From the NCBI GenBank assembly GCA_001887945.1, contig LDOQ01000142.1:1-27744 (forward strand): a stretch of 27,744 nt of DNA, read 5' to 3'. Source of the stretch: Spraguea lophii (Eukaryota > Microsporidia > Spragueidae). Below are positions 10,390 to 19,060 of this stretch, in pieces (position 1 is the first letter of the stretch; each line of letters opens with the position of its first letter). Below the pieces are notes generated by a model. The model saw nothing but the letters and a program-made list of their open reading frames with translations. It searched no databases and was not told the DNA's origin. The position numbers and the translations under genes are program-made.

Positions 10390-10850
10390 TTCTTATAAAA
10401 GCATTCCAATATATTCTGATTCTCAAGACCCAAGATAATCGAGTTTTAAACTTATGATCAATTCGTAATAATGGATCTAATTTTATCTATATTAATTTCA
10501 TTCTACTTATGTTTCGTAATGTTCCTATTTTATGTGTGATAAAATCATCATTCGTTCGCCTTTAATGTGATTTTAACCTTGAATTTGGCATAATAATGGA
10601 CAAATTACCAATCAATACAAAAATTGTAATATTATTAACTAATCACTATTTTGATTTAGCATTGAGACCATCATACAGATATAGTTAAATTATATTTTCT
10701 AACATCATCCACTTAACTACGTTTTTCTTTTGTATATTTTTTAGTCTTTTGTTTTGAACAATTTTTCAGGATGAAAATTTGAACCTTGGAAGGTTCAAAT
10801 TTGGAATATGGTTATAAGTCCAGGAATATTAAGCTAGTCAAATCGAACAA
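10390..10850 (-). mobile_element. tRNA-derived SINE, old degenerate copy
   Basis: The forward sequence matches, with many changes, the minus-strand copy at 13319-13809 in the same order. TATATTAATTTCAT at about 10487 corresponds to TATATTAATCTCAT. TTGGCATAAT (about 10587) and AATACAAA then a CTAA.CACT block (10614-10660) follow. Next comes CCACTTAAC, then TTTTTCAGGATG.AAATTTGAACCTT, which corresponds to the B-box side of the head. The left boundary is approximate. This is the most diverged long copy and has drifted to the AT content of its surroundings. Confidence 0.65.
10775..10802. repeat. Perfect 13-bp inverted repeat
   Basis: Left arm AAATTTGAACCTT (10775-10787), centre GG, right arm AAGGTTCAAATTT (10790-10802). 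It lies over the B-box region of the decayed SINE head and could form a near loop-free hairpin. Confidence 0.9.
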
Positions 10851-11380
10851 TTATTTAATTTAATAAATCTACATTCAGCGATAACCGTAGTTATAGGAAT
10901 AACAGAACCAAAATACACTGTTTTAGAAAATCATATCAATATTTCATAAAGGTTTTATGGTGTTGATTTCAATACATAACATAACAATGACATAAGTTAT
11001 TGAGGTTATTCCATACTTTGTCCTTTTTTGTTTTTATCATACATTCAAAAACTTTGAGAATATAAACGTTTTTTCTTAATAATTGTTTATATGTTTTTTA
11101 CTCTCGGAACCTTAATTACTTCTTTTATTATACATTGGAAACTTATCAACTACTTGTTTATTTTATCGTAATTGACTATATTTTGATACTTTGCTAAAAC
11201 AAACGTAAGATGTCATAGGCATCTTCCTCCTGAGAAAACAAATTAAAACCCCCAATAAAGTTGTTAATATACTGAATTAGATTCTGATTGGTTAATATAA
11301 AAGAGAAATGATATAAAATAAGATAATGTAAATATATTATATCTTAGATATAGGAATTGTGTTTAAGAAAGAAGAAATTA
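10851..11380. other. AT-rich spacer, no gene recognised
   Basis: About 530 bp without a recognisable gene, lying between two SINE copies of opposite orientation. Confidence 0.45.
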
Positions 11381-11862
11381 GCCCGCTTGATACGGTGGTC
11401 ATGAGGGTGATGACCAAATCACAAGCCTAACGGGTTCGAATACCCTATCCAGAATAATTTTCAAAACAAAAAAATAATAATAATAGGCAGATAAGAAAAA
11501 AAAAGTAGTTGAGTGGGTGAGGGGTTCGATAACGTAACATTAATTATGCCCTGTATGACAGCTACATTACTAGATTAAATTGGTGTTTACTGATGTAGTT
11601 GCAATCTCTGTAATGATTTGTGACTCGGCCAATATTATATAACGAGAGAGGTAGGAATCTTTAAAAAACTGGGAAGGTGGTGGCAATATGCATCATGCGC
11701 AAAACACTAATGCGCTGAAATATAAGGTAAGATGAGATCAATGCATATTTGTAACGAAATTAATTAGTACAAATTTAAATGTGCTTTAGAAATCAAAAGT
11801 CATAAGTTACGATAGGCACAATAGACCAGGGATCTTCTATAAATAAAAGTTTCCGTAAAAAA
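11381..11862 (+). mobile_element. tRNA-derived SINE, copy 2
   Basis: Full-length relative of copy 1. The head begins GCCCGCTTGATACGGTGGTC and has B box GGGTTCGAATACC (about 11429-11441). The linker, the GTTGAGTGGGTGAGG block, the body and the ATAAATAAAAGTTTCCGTAAAAAA tail occur in the same order as in copy 1. It is more AT-rich than copy 1, and no clear target-site duplication remains, so it is older. Confidence 0.85.
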
Positions 11863-13318
11863 TACTCATAAATTTGAATCGATACAGAGTTGACCGAAAA
11901 TTATATATTTAAAAATAAATAAATTGAAAAGCAAATAATTTTGTTAGATGATTCTGGGAAGAGAAGATTTTAATATATCAATAAATATTCACAATTATGA
12001 GAATTATAACATGTTGGACTTGAATGATTAAGAGATAAATCAGTGTAGAACAATATATTTTTTAGAAATTTTTAGGAATAATTAAATAAAAATAAAAAAA
12101 ATGAGAAATAATACCATAAGCTTAAAAATACCATTATAAATGATAATAATATTACAGAAAAAAATCTTTTTTTTATTTAAAATCTATTTTTAATATTAAA
12201 ATGTTAAAACGGTTTGTTATTTACTAATTAATATTTCATATTTAATAGTATTTTTAATACCATTATGTCCTTAATTCAAAGTATGATATTTTAAAATTTT
12301 TCCGTGTAAAATATCAGATACTTTATTTTATATTGAAATGATTTATTGTAAAATTAAATATAAAAATAGATTGATAAGACAGATAAAATCCTTTATTTTT
12401 TTATACATTATATATGATTTTATTTTATACACTTTATTTTACATGTTAAACAAAATTTATAAATAAATGTAAAAAAATAAAAATAATTACAATCCTAAGA
12501 ATTATCAGTGTATTTTTTAAAAAAATAAAAGTAATTGAAAGATTTTAAATAATAGGTATATAAATCGATTATTCTAGATGGAAAAATAAAATAAAAACAT
12601 TTAATAAACTTCTCTTCAAATAACTTGGTATTTTACACTTAAGGTTAACAATTTCTTATGTTATTTCCATAACATTCTTTTCTTTCATACATTAAACATT
12701 TGTACATCGTATACATCTGAATAATACAACATGTTATAATTTTTTACCTATTACACTCATTTCTTATACTTTTTAACCCATATAATCTTAGGTCCGATTT
12801 TTTTATATTTTATATCATTTCATCACATTACATAATTGAAAGATTAGAATCACAATAAGTTTTGATACAAAATAATTATTCATTCTTCATATCAACTTCG
12901 AATAATTTAAAGTCAACTTATTATCATAATAACCATCACGCACTTTTCCTTTTTTTCTTTATTATTATTAGAATTATTATCATCGCAAAACCCTAACTTT
13001 CTCTTATTTTCCCTGCATATTATCTTTCTATTACCATCAAACTATTTTTTTATCTCTCATCGTAATATAAACTATATATTTATTATTTTTTTTACATCCT
13101 ATCTACCCATACTCAACTTCTTATTCTCATCAAAAAGGAAATATGATGTATTTTCAAATAAAAGAAATAGGTTTGGTAAATAATTTATTTATCATACAAG
13201 CTACGATATAAAATAAAAATAATATAATAAAAATATCGCATGATGAAATGATTAATTATAGAAAGGATATCTTTATTAAAAGTAATATTCATAAATATTT
13301 TTTCATCCTTGACTCATG
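11863..13318. other. AT-rich spacer, no gene recognised
   Basis: About 1.45 kb of AT-rich, partly homopolymeric sequence. From about 12640 to 13130 the plus strand becomes C-rich and G-poor (ATTACACTCATTTC, CCCTGCATATT). That resembles the C/A/T tracts found before genes in this window, but no ORF follows. Confidence 0.45.
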
Positions 13319-13809
13319 ATTTTTTTTATCAATGAAATTTGTATTTATCAAAGTTTTCTGGCCGGTTGCGACCTACCATGGTCTGTGACCTTCGGTTCCT
13401 CGCGAATCTAAGCTTGTACTAACTGGTTTCATTACAGATATATATATATATATATTAATCTCATCTTACCTTGTGCGCCAGAGCGTTGGTGTTTTGCGCT
13501 TGGTGCACATCGCCGTTTTCTCTGTTTTTTAGAGATTCCTAACTTATTTCTTGGCATAATATTGATTAAAGCACAAATTAATACAAAGTTTGCATTACAT
13601 TAGCTAAACACTGCTTTAATCTAGTAATATCCTTTATATAAAACATAACTAATGGTCCATTATCAATTCCTTACTCACTCAACAATCTTTCTTTCCTTTT
13701 TGGCCTTTTTATTATTATTATTATGTTGAAAAATTTTCTAGCCGAGGAATTCGAACCCATCAGGCTTGGTGTGTGGTTATCTCGCCACGACCACTGGCCA
13801 AACGGGATT
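13319..13809 (-). mobile_element. tRNA-derived SINE, copy 3
   Basis: Minus-strand copy. Its head, with A box TGGCCAGTGGTCGTGG and B box GGGTTCGAATTCC, lies at about 13740-13805, and its tail is at about 13320-13350. The segment GGCCGGTTGCGACCTACCATGG at 13360 is almost identical to the 3' region of copy 1. An (AT)n microsatellite of about 20 bp interrupts it at 13438-13456. Its 5' end lies only about 12 bp from the 3' end of tRNA-Tyr, on the same strand. No convincing target duplication was found. Confidence 0.85.
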
Positions 13810-13815
13810 AAAAAT

Positions 13816-13821
13816 AAAAAA
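13816..13821 (-). terminator. RNA polymerase III terminator of tRNA-Tyr
   Basis: A run of six T on the minus strand starts one base after the discriminator position of tRNA-Tyr, as expected for Pol III termination. Confidence 0.7.
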
Positions 13822-13907
13822 TCTCGACAGGCGGGTTCGAACCACCGACCGCGCGATATCAGCTTGTTCTACAGTCGCACGCTCTACCACTGAGCTATGT
13901 CGTCGAG
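13822..13907 (-). tRNA. tRNA-Tyr(GUA) with 11-nt intron
   Basis: The D arm is GCTC-AGTGGTA-GAGC. The anticodon stem TGCGA/TCGCG has loop CTGTAGA (anticodon GTA). The T arm is GGTGG-TTCGAAC-CCGCC. Between anticodon loop and 3' stem lie 11 extra bases (AACAAGCTGAT if split after position 37), the standard site of eukaryotic tRNA introns; tRNA-Tyr is the tRNA most consistently interrupted in eukaryotes. The acceptor 3' strand is TGTCGAG-A. The 5' side reads CTCGACGACATA, three bases too long. Deleting one GAC of the tandem GACGAC gives a perfect seven-pair stem starting with C1-G72, the eukaryotic tRNA-Tyr identity pair. The gene is therefore probably tRNA-Tyr carrying a 3-nt duplication, or a recent pseudogene. 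Confidence 0.85.
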
Positions 13908-13988
13908 TCAACATTCTTATATAATATCCATATTACAGGATACAAAATTTTATATCAAGTTTGAAGTTTGATATTGAGTTTGGAAAAT

Positions 13989-14064
13989 AAGGGCGTATAG
14001 CGGAATCGAACCATTATCTCTACTTTACGAGAATGTTTGCTGTTAAATTAATAAGCCAGTCCTT
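13989..14064 (-). pseudogene. Degenerate tRNA-like sequence
   Basis: The minus strand has a consensus B box (GGTTCGATTCC) and an A-box-like TGGCTTA at a suitable distance. The ends AAGG and CCTT can pair over four bases. The anticodon stem (ACATT/AGTAG, loop CTCGTAA, which would read CGT, Thr) has mismatches, as does the T stem, and the D loop lacks the conserved GG. It is best read as a tRNA pseudogene or a tRNA-related remnant. Confidence 0.4.
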
Positions 14065-14204
14065 GACTCAAGAGGATTCCATTTCTTATGAAACAATTAT
14101 AACAAAAAATAACAATATTATAAATAAATAGCAATAGTTATATAAAAATAAATACACCTATATATTTATAATTGTTACTATACTACTGATATGTATAATG
14201 ATTT

Positions 14205-14276
14205 ATAAATAATAATTGTTATAATCACCTATAAATAACTGTATAATAACAATTATAATCACTTATATAAATATGG
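14205..14276. repeat. Short direct repeats beside ARV1
   Basis: Two imperfect copies of TTATAATCACYTATAAATA-like sequence about 38 bp apart, in the 3' flank of ARV1. Low-complexity AT context. Confidence 0.45.
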
Positions 14277-14284
14277 TACAATCA

Positions 14285-14785
14285 TCATATCAATAAAATT
14301 TTATTTATAAAGTTTGCCATAAAATATGTTAAAACATGTATGAATACCACAGCCAAATAATAATTATTATTTTTTATTAAATTCAATGTTTTAGTCTGTG
14401 TTGATATAATAAGTATTGTTACTATAAATCCATCTGTAAACAATACTAAAAATATATAAAAAGATGATATAGCAAATATTCTATATGAAATATTAAAATA
14501 GAATTTAAATATGATAAAAATAAATAATAACTGCAAGAATAGAATGGGATAGAACACAGAGAATATAGGAAGATAGTTGAAAATGATAGTATCTTTTTTA
14601 TTGTGTATTATATGAATAAGAGCTCTTTTTTTAAGAAGAAGAAGATCTAAAATAAATACAATAGGTCTTAATTCAAAGTATCTATCACATGGTTTTCCGC
14701 ATATACATATTTTTATGTCATTATCACCATTGGTGTATTTAGAAAATATATATGGCAGTGGTTCAAAACATTCTATACATCTCAT
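14285..14785 (-). CDS. ARV1: ARV1 family lipid-homeostasis protein
   Basis: ARV1 proteins are ER membrane proteins involved in sterol and sphingolipid trafficking and in GPI-anchor assembly. The 166-aa product has the Arv1 homology domain at its N-terminus. CIEC (residues 3-6) is followed by a second cysteine cluster (C27, C29, C33), then DRYFELRPIVFILDLLLLKKRALIHIIHN, which follows the family pattern closely (shown here in parts: DRYFE, ILDLLLLK, HIIHN). Three or four hydrophobic segments fill residues about 68-165. It is about half the length of yeast Arv1, as expected in a reduced genome. The second zinc knuckle is CxC plus a later Cys, not the usual CxxC. The start is supported by ATTACCC two bases before the ATG. 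It is divergent from CDC50, 322 bp away. Confidence 0.88.
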   Translation of the reverse strand: MRCIECFEPLPYIFSKYTNGDNDIKICICGKPCDRYFELRPIVFILDLLLLKKRALIHIIHNKKDTIIFNYLPIFSVFYPILFLQLLFIFIIFKFYFNISYRIFAISSFYIFLVLFTDGFIVTILIISTQTKTLNLIKNNNYYLAVVFIHVLTYFMANFINKILLI

Positions 14786-14787
14786 AA

Positions 14788-14791
14788 GGGT
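14788..14791 (-). promoter_or_regulatory. ACCC start signal of ARV1
   Basis: On the minus strand ACCC lies two bases before the ATG (ATTACCCTT-ATG). Confidence 0.65.
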
Positions 14792-15099
14792 AATATTTTA
14801 TTATTAAGATATTTATATTTTACATGTAATCTTTAGATTTTTTAATGGAACTTTTATTTATATAAGTTTTTTAGTTAGCGGCGGTATATCGCGGTCTATA
14901 ATTCTTAAGTAATCTTTAATTATAATAGAAATCAAATTATAATACAAATCAAATTACAATATAAAATTATGAAAGATTATTTAAATGATTTTATTTTTTA
15001 TCATAATTTTTTATCATAGTTTTATCTCTACCATAATTTGATTTTTTATCATAGTTTTATTAATTTTTAATTTAACTAACATTCTCTTATTATCACCTC

Positions 15100-15103
15100 A
15101 CCC
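15100..15103 (+). promoter_or_regulatory. ACCC start signal of CDC50
   Basis: TCACCCTAAA precedes the ATG, with four bases between motif and start. Confidence 0.65.
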
Positions 15104-15107
15104 TAAA

Positions 15108-15941
15108 ATGCTATCTTACTTCACGCGCAAGAAAAATGAAATTCTTGAAGAAAGAGTACACGGCAGATACTTCTATCCACGAAAAAGTTTAATAAATACT
15201 ATACAAATGCTAGGTGGTATATTTTCTTTAACTTTTGGTATAATATCTCTTATAACATATTCTAAGATGTTTGAAATAAGAATGAAATATGATAATTCAA
15301 TAAATAGATTATATTTTAATATTGATAGAAAAATAGATACATTGTATTTTTATATTCAATTGAGAAATTATAATCAAAATAGTTTGTTATATTATAAAAG
15401 TATAAGCTACGATCAATTGAAAGGGAAGAAAAGTGTGGAAGGTTGTGATCCGTTGGAAAGGATGGGTGGAAAAGATATTTATCCGTGTGGTATATTGGCT
15501 AATACATTCTTTCAGGATAGGTTCGATCTTTATAAAAGGATTAAAAAAGGTGATAAATATATTTTAGAAGAGGTTAAAATTGGGACTGATGATATAACTT
15601 CTAATGCTAATAGGGATAGAGTGAAAGACACAGAATATAAAATTGATGAAATTGTTGCTCCACCGTTATGGGAAGATTATGAAAAAATACCAGATTTGAA
15701 AAATAATAATAGATTTATTAATTGGATATCCATTGCAGGATATTCTACATTTAGAAAATTGTATGGTAAAATTAAAAATCTAGAAAAAGGCGAATATGTA
15801 TTGAAAATAGATCCTAGTTTCCAAGGAGAAAAAGCTGTATATTTTGCTGAAAGTGGGTATTTAGGGTTAAAGAATTATTTCTTAGGATGTTTGTTGGTAG
15901 TTATAGGTGTACTTTCAATCACTAGTCTGTTTTTCGTATAA
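15108..15941 (+). CDS. CDC50: CDC50/LEM3 family flippase beta subunit
   Basis: CDC50 proteins are obligate partners of most P4-ATPases; they are needed for ER exit and activity of the lipid flippase. The 277-aa product has the family layout of two transmembrane segments (residues about 31-51 and 254-276) around a lumenal domain. The most telling motif is YPCGILANTFFQDRF (125-139), matching the family PCG.iAns.FnD signature. YIQLRNYNQNSLLYYKS (82-98) and QLKG (103-106) match the conserved fungal region. C113 and C127 are placed like a conserved disulfide pair. Yeast and animal members are about 360-390 aa, so this one is shortened, mainly in the lumenal loop. The probable partner P4-ATPase starts 3.4 kb downstream on the same strand. 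A CCC-type signal precedes the start. Confidence 0.93.
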   Translation: MLSYFTRKKNEILEERVHGRYFYPRKSLINTIQMLGGIFSLTFGIISLITYSKMFEIRMKYDNSINRLYFNIDRKIDTLYFYIQLRNYNQNSLLYYKSISYDQLKGKKSVEGCDPLERMGGKDIYPCGILANTFFQDRFDLYKRIKKGDKYILEEVKIGTDDITSNANRDRVKDTEYKIDEIVAPPLWEDYEKIPDLKNNNRFINWISIAGYSTFRKLYGKIKNLEKGEYVLKIDPSFQGEKAVYFAESGYLGLKNYFLGCLLVVIGVLSITSLFFV

Positions 15942-16043
15942 ATAAACAAATTAAAATATATGTATATCAAACTATTTATACTATTTATATCAGATTAATA
16001 TACATATTAAACATATTTATACCATCTATATCAGATTAATCAC
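15942..16043. repeat. Tandem repeat between CDC50 and tRNA-Val
   Basis: A unit of about 45 bp containing AAACTATTTATACTATTTATATCAGATTAAT-like sequence occurs twice (about 15967-15998 and 16008-16040), with the words ACTATTTATATCAGATTAAT and ACCATCTATATCAGATTAAT aligned. Confidence 0.6.
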
Positions 16044-16117
16044 GTGCCGTTAGTGTAGTAGGTTATCACGTCCGCCTAACACGCGGGAGGTCCTTGGTTC
16101 GAATCCGAGACGGCACA
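16044..16117 (+). tRNA. tRNA-Val(AAC)
   Basis: Full cloverleaf of 74 nt. The acceptor stem is GTGCCGT/ACGGCAC with discriminator A. The D arm includes GTGTAGTAGGTTATCAC. The anticodon stem TCCGC/GCGGG has loop CTAACAC, giving anticodon AAC. The T arm TTGG-TTCGAATC-CGAG carries a consensus B box. No intron. It lies between CDC50 and the convergent PLAC8-family gene. Confidence 0.95.
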
Positions 16118-16120
16118 TTC

Positions 16121-16126
16121 TTTTTT
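16121..16126 (+). terminator. RNA polymerase III terminator of tRNA-Val
   Basis: Six T begin four bases after the tRNA 3' end, a normal Pol III stop. Confidence 0.75.
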
Positions 16127-16174
16127 ATATTTTTTTAAAAAATATCCTTATTTGATATTTAAACAATCCTATGT

Positions 16175-16242
16175 TATATATCACTTTATATTTATCTTTA
16201 TATATCATATTTATCTTTATATACATCACTTTATATATCATA
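16175..16242. repeat. Low-complexity TTTATATATCA repeat
   Basis: Irregular tandem copies of a CTTTATATATCATATTTAT-like unit form the 3' flank of the PLAC8-family gene and reach into its last codons. Confidence 0.5.
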
Positions 16243-16560
16243 ATCCGGCTCATCTTCATATTTATACAACCCTATTTTATTTACTTTCATTTCATTTATA
16301 TCTTGTACAAAAGAATTACAAAAACAACAACTTCTAACCACACTTTCTTCATAAGCTTCATCAATATCCAAACTATTTATAACAAACCTACGCAATCCAT
16401 AAGCACTAAACGGACACAATATAAATCCTATCCACGAAAATCTTCCTTTATTGAATATTTTATTATATATTATAGAAGATACTACACACGGTGTAAAATA
16501 TGAAAAGAAACACAATCTAGGATATATAAATGGACAGAAAAATGGAAGATCGTAATACAT
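16231..16560 (-). CDS. PLAC8-family cysteine-rich membrane protein
   Basis: A 109-aa protein with the PLAC8 pattern. Early Cys residues lie in a hydrophobic half (CPFIYPRLCFFSYFTPC). A central segment with a conserved Cys-Pro and Arg-Arg follows (FILCPFSAYGLRRFV), then D..YEESVVRSCCFCNSF and VQDINEM, which matches the family ending cC..Ca..Q...E. Family members are small membrane-associated proteins; plant and fungal ones affect cadmium or calcium transport and cell size, but the role here is unknown. Length is normal for the family. It reads convergently with tRNA-Val, which ends 114 bp from its stop codon. No ACCC precedes the ATG; the upstream sense strand is a pyrimidine tract (TCTCCTTTCTCTTATCTT). 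Confidence 0.7.
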   Translation of the reverse strand: MYYDLPFFCPFIYPRLCFFSYFTPCVVSSIIYNKIFNKGRFSWIGFILCPFSAYGLRRFVINSLDIDEAYEESVVRSCCFCNSFVQDINEMKVNKIGLYKYEDEPDYDI

Positions 16561-16692
16561 AAGATAAGAGAAAGGAGAATATAAAATATTAAAATGCAGT
16601 AAAAATAAATCAATCTCCTTATTAAAAAAAAAGGAGAATATAATCAGTAAATAAAAAGCGAATATTAGAAGATTTTAAAACAATAATCATAG

Positions 16693-16808
16693 AAGATATT
16701 ATAAATATATCACGCATAGCCGATATTATAAACACATCATACATTAGAGATAAAATAAATATATTACACATTAAAAAATATTATAAATATATCACATTAG
16801 AAAATAAA
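16693..16808. repeat. Degenerate tandem repeat of about 28 bp
   Basis: About four imperfect copies of a unit such as GATATTATAAATATATCACGCATAGC lie between the PLAC8-family gene and the Asn-rich gene. The remaining intergenic sequence (16561-16692) shows nothing else. Confidence 0.6.
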
Positions 16809-16815
16809 ATAATAA

Positions 16816-18318
16816 TTAATTCTCTTTTATTTTTCCTTCATTATAATAATATCTTTTAAAATCCGCTGTCGTATAAAATTCATCTTCAGCATCCTCACCA
16901 CTTAAATCATATTCTATATCATCATATCCATTCTCTATATCATTATATCTATAAATATATCTATCATCAATACTTTCATATATATTTTCAAATTCAATAT
17001 TATTATTTTTTAAAATTTCATATGTTTCATCGATATTTCTTTTATTATCATTTCCATTATCTTTTTTCTTAAATAATTTACCTATCATTTTTTTAAAACC
17101 ATGTTTTAGATTTTTCTTCTTCTTAATAACATCATATTTACCCAATTGATTATTCCTATATAATTGATTATTTCTATGTAATTGATGATGTAATTGTTTA
17201 TCATCTTTATATAATAAATTATTATTCATTTTATAATATTTATTATTTCTTAAAGATATAATATCTTTTCTATTATTATATTTATTTTCTTTATAAGTAT
17301 CATTTATAGGATTAATATATGTTCTTTCGCTGCTCATATTACGTATTATTTCTTTAAAAATTTCTAATTTTTCTTTCACATTTCTAAATTTTCTTTCTTT
17401 TGTATCATATGTATTATTATTAGTTGTTATATTGGTTGTTATATTATCTTTATTGGTTGTAATATTGTTTTTATTATTAGTTGTTATATTATTTTCTCTA
17501 TTGGTTGTTATATTACTTGTTATATTGTTTGTTATATCTTTATTCTCTTTATTGCTATTATTATTATCTTTTTTATTACTGTTATTATTCTCTTTATTAT
17601 CATTTTCATTATTACTGTTATCTTTGTTATTATTAGTCGTTACAGTATCCTTTTCTTTATTATCACATTTCTTATTATTCTCTTTTTGATTTTTAACGTC
17701 TTTGCTTTTATTTTCATTATTATTATTCTCTTTATTATCTTTATTATTATTATTATTCACTTTACTTTTAATTTTATTCTCTTTGCTTTTTTCTTTATTA
17801 TCATTTTCATTATTATTATCTTTATTATCACATACTTTATTATCACATTTCTTATTACATTCTTTATAAAGTTTATATTTCATATTTTTTAATTCTTGTA
17901 AATTTATACGAGGTTGTTTATTATCATCTATTCTTTTTAATGAAGATATTTTATTTAATATCTGTTTATTATTAATCATAATATCATTATTTATATTATC
18001 TTTACTTATATTTATATCTTCATTTTTAGTTGTATTTATATCTTTATTAATTTCATTTATATTTGTATCTTCATTATTTTTTTCATAACACTTATTTTTA
18101 GTTATAATTATATCTTCATTATTTTCATTTATATTTCTATTCCAATAACCATCTTTATTAATATTATTATTTTTATTATTATTATTATTATTCATATTAT
18201 TATCATCTTTAATAATATTATTATTACTTTTAGATATAATTATAATTAATATTATTATAGATGGTAATATTATAAATACTATAAATATTATTATATTATA
18301 TATTCTTAGTATATTCAT
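16816..18318 (-). CDS. Asn/Lys-rich membrane-anchored protein, unknown function
   Basis: A 500-aa protein not recognised by family. Residues about 6-30 are strongly hydrophobic (IIIFIVFIILPSIIILIII), giving a signal anchor or signal peptide. Residues about 32-310 are extreme low complexity (runs of Asn, Lys, Asp, Glu, with ITTN repeats). The C-terminal third is more ordinary: KEKLEIFKEIIRNMSSERTY, a basic amphipathic stretch (KHGFKKMIGKLFKKKD) and an acidic tail with many Tyr and Asp (DDIEYDLSGEDAEDEFY). AAT/AAC triplet slippage probably built the middle. The complementary-strand open frames here are artefacts of the repeat. No ACCC was found before the ATG, and the upstream 1 kb is nearly pure AT. 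That the C-terminal third is less repetitive supports it as a real gene. Confidence 0.7.
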   Translation of the reverse strand: MNILRIYNIIIFIVFIILPSIIILIIIISKSNNNIIKDDNNMNNNNNNKNNNINKDGYWNRNINENNEDIIITKNKCYEKNNEDTNINEINKDINTTKNEDINISKDNINNDIMINNKQILNKISSLKRIDDNKQPRINLQELKNMKYKLYKECNKKCDNKVCDNKDNNNENDNKEKSKENKIKSKVNNNNNKDNKENNNNENKSKDVKNQKENNKKCDNKEKDTVTTNNNKDNSNNENDNKENNNSNKKDNNNSNKENKDITNNITSNITTNRENNITTNNKNNITTNKDNITTNITTNNNTYDTKERKFRNVKEKLEIFKEIIRNMSSERTYINPINDTYKENKYNNRKDIISLRNNKYYKMNNNLLYKDDKQLHHQLHRNNQLYRNNQLGKYDVIKKKKNLKHGFKKMIGKLFKKKDNGNDNKRNIDETYEILKNNNIEFENIYESIDDRYIYRYNDIENGYDDIEYDLSGEDAEDEFYTTADFKRYYYNEGKIKEN

Positions 18319-18900
18319 AATTATTATAATAATTATATTTTATAAATACTATTATGACATATTTGATGCTTAAATATTTTTTTTAAAATATAATAATTTA
18401 TTATAATTATATTATATTATAATTATAAGTATAAGTATGGTATATATGTTATAATAATTATATTTTTAAAAAATAATGACTGATGTATAAGACAGTTTTT
18501 AAAATATTAATAAAATAATAATTTATTCTAAATATATATAGAAATGAATATAATATAATAATATTTATTATTTAGAATAGACTATTAAAATTTTATTATT
18601 AAATAAAAATAAAATCTTATGATAATAACCATATACTAAAGATAATGGTTTCAAATATCTTTCACTTAATAATGAAATATAAAAATAGAATAAATAAAAA
18701 TATAAAATATTATTATAGATATATCATATATAATAATTTTATTGATATATTAAAATAATAATAACAAATAATATTATTCTTATATTGAATTATATTCTTA
18801 TCAATGAATTATAACAAATAATATTATAATCTTTGATATTAAGAAAATAAATATTAAAATATACATAAAATCTTAATACTCTAAAATATAAGATAAAATA
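18319..18900. other. Extremely AT-rich spacer
   Basis: Almost G/C-free sequence upstream of the Asn-rich gene. No gene or RNA seen. Confidence 0.5.
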
Positions 18901-18943
18901 ATATTGATGTATATTTGTAGTGCAACCCGTTAGTACAAATATA
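18901..18943 (+). mobile_element. Short SINE fragment
   Basis: ATTGATGTATATTTGTAGTGCAACCCGTTAGTACAAAT aligns with ATTAATGCATATATGTAGCGAAACCAGTTAGTACAAG near the 3' third of SINE copy 1 (read piecewise: TGTAG.G.AACC.GTTAGTACAA). Nothing else of the element remains, so it is an old remnant. Confidence 0.6.
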
Positions 18944-19060
18944 TTATTATAATTAAATAATAGATATTATATTTATTAGTTAAATACAAATAAAATAATT
19001 TAATAAATTTAAAAACAGATAAATAATAAACATCTATTAATTATAATAATAATTATAATA

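Larger units (their letters stand above)
14786..15107. promoter_or_regulatory. Divergent intergenic region ARV1/CDC50
   Basis: Each side carries an ACCC motif next to a start codon. The middle holds two near-copies of ATTTTTTATCATA(G/A)TTTT (about 14990-15060), and an isolated GC-rich patch GCGGCGGTATATCGCGGTC at 14879-14897 that stands out in AT-rich DNA. Either could serve shared regulation; this is inference. Confidence 0.45.

Noticed and set aside
11350..11900. Target-site duplication for SINE copy 2
   Set aside because: I compared the 40 bases on each side and found no repeat longer than chance.
17432..17892. Plus-strand Leu/Val/Ile-rich frames
   Set aside because: They are complements of the Asn/Lys repeats in the minus-strand gene 16816-18318.
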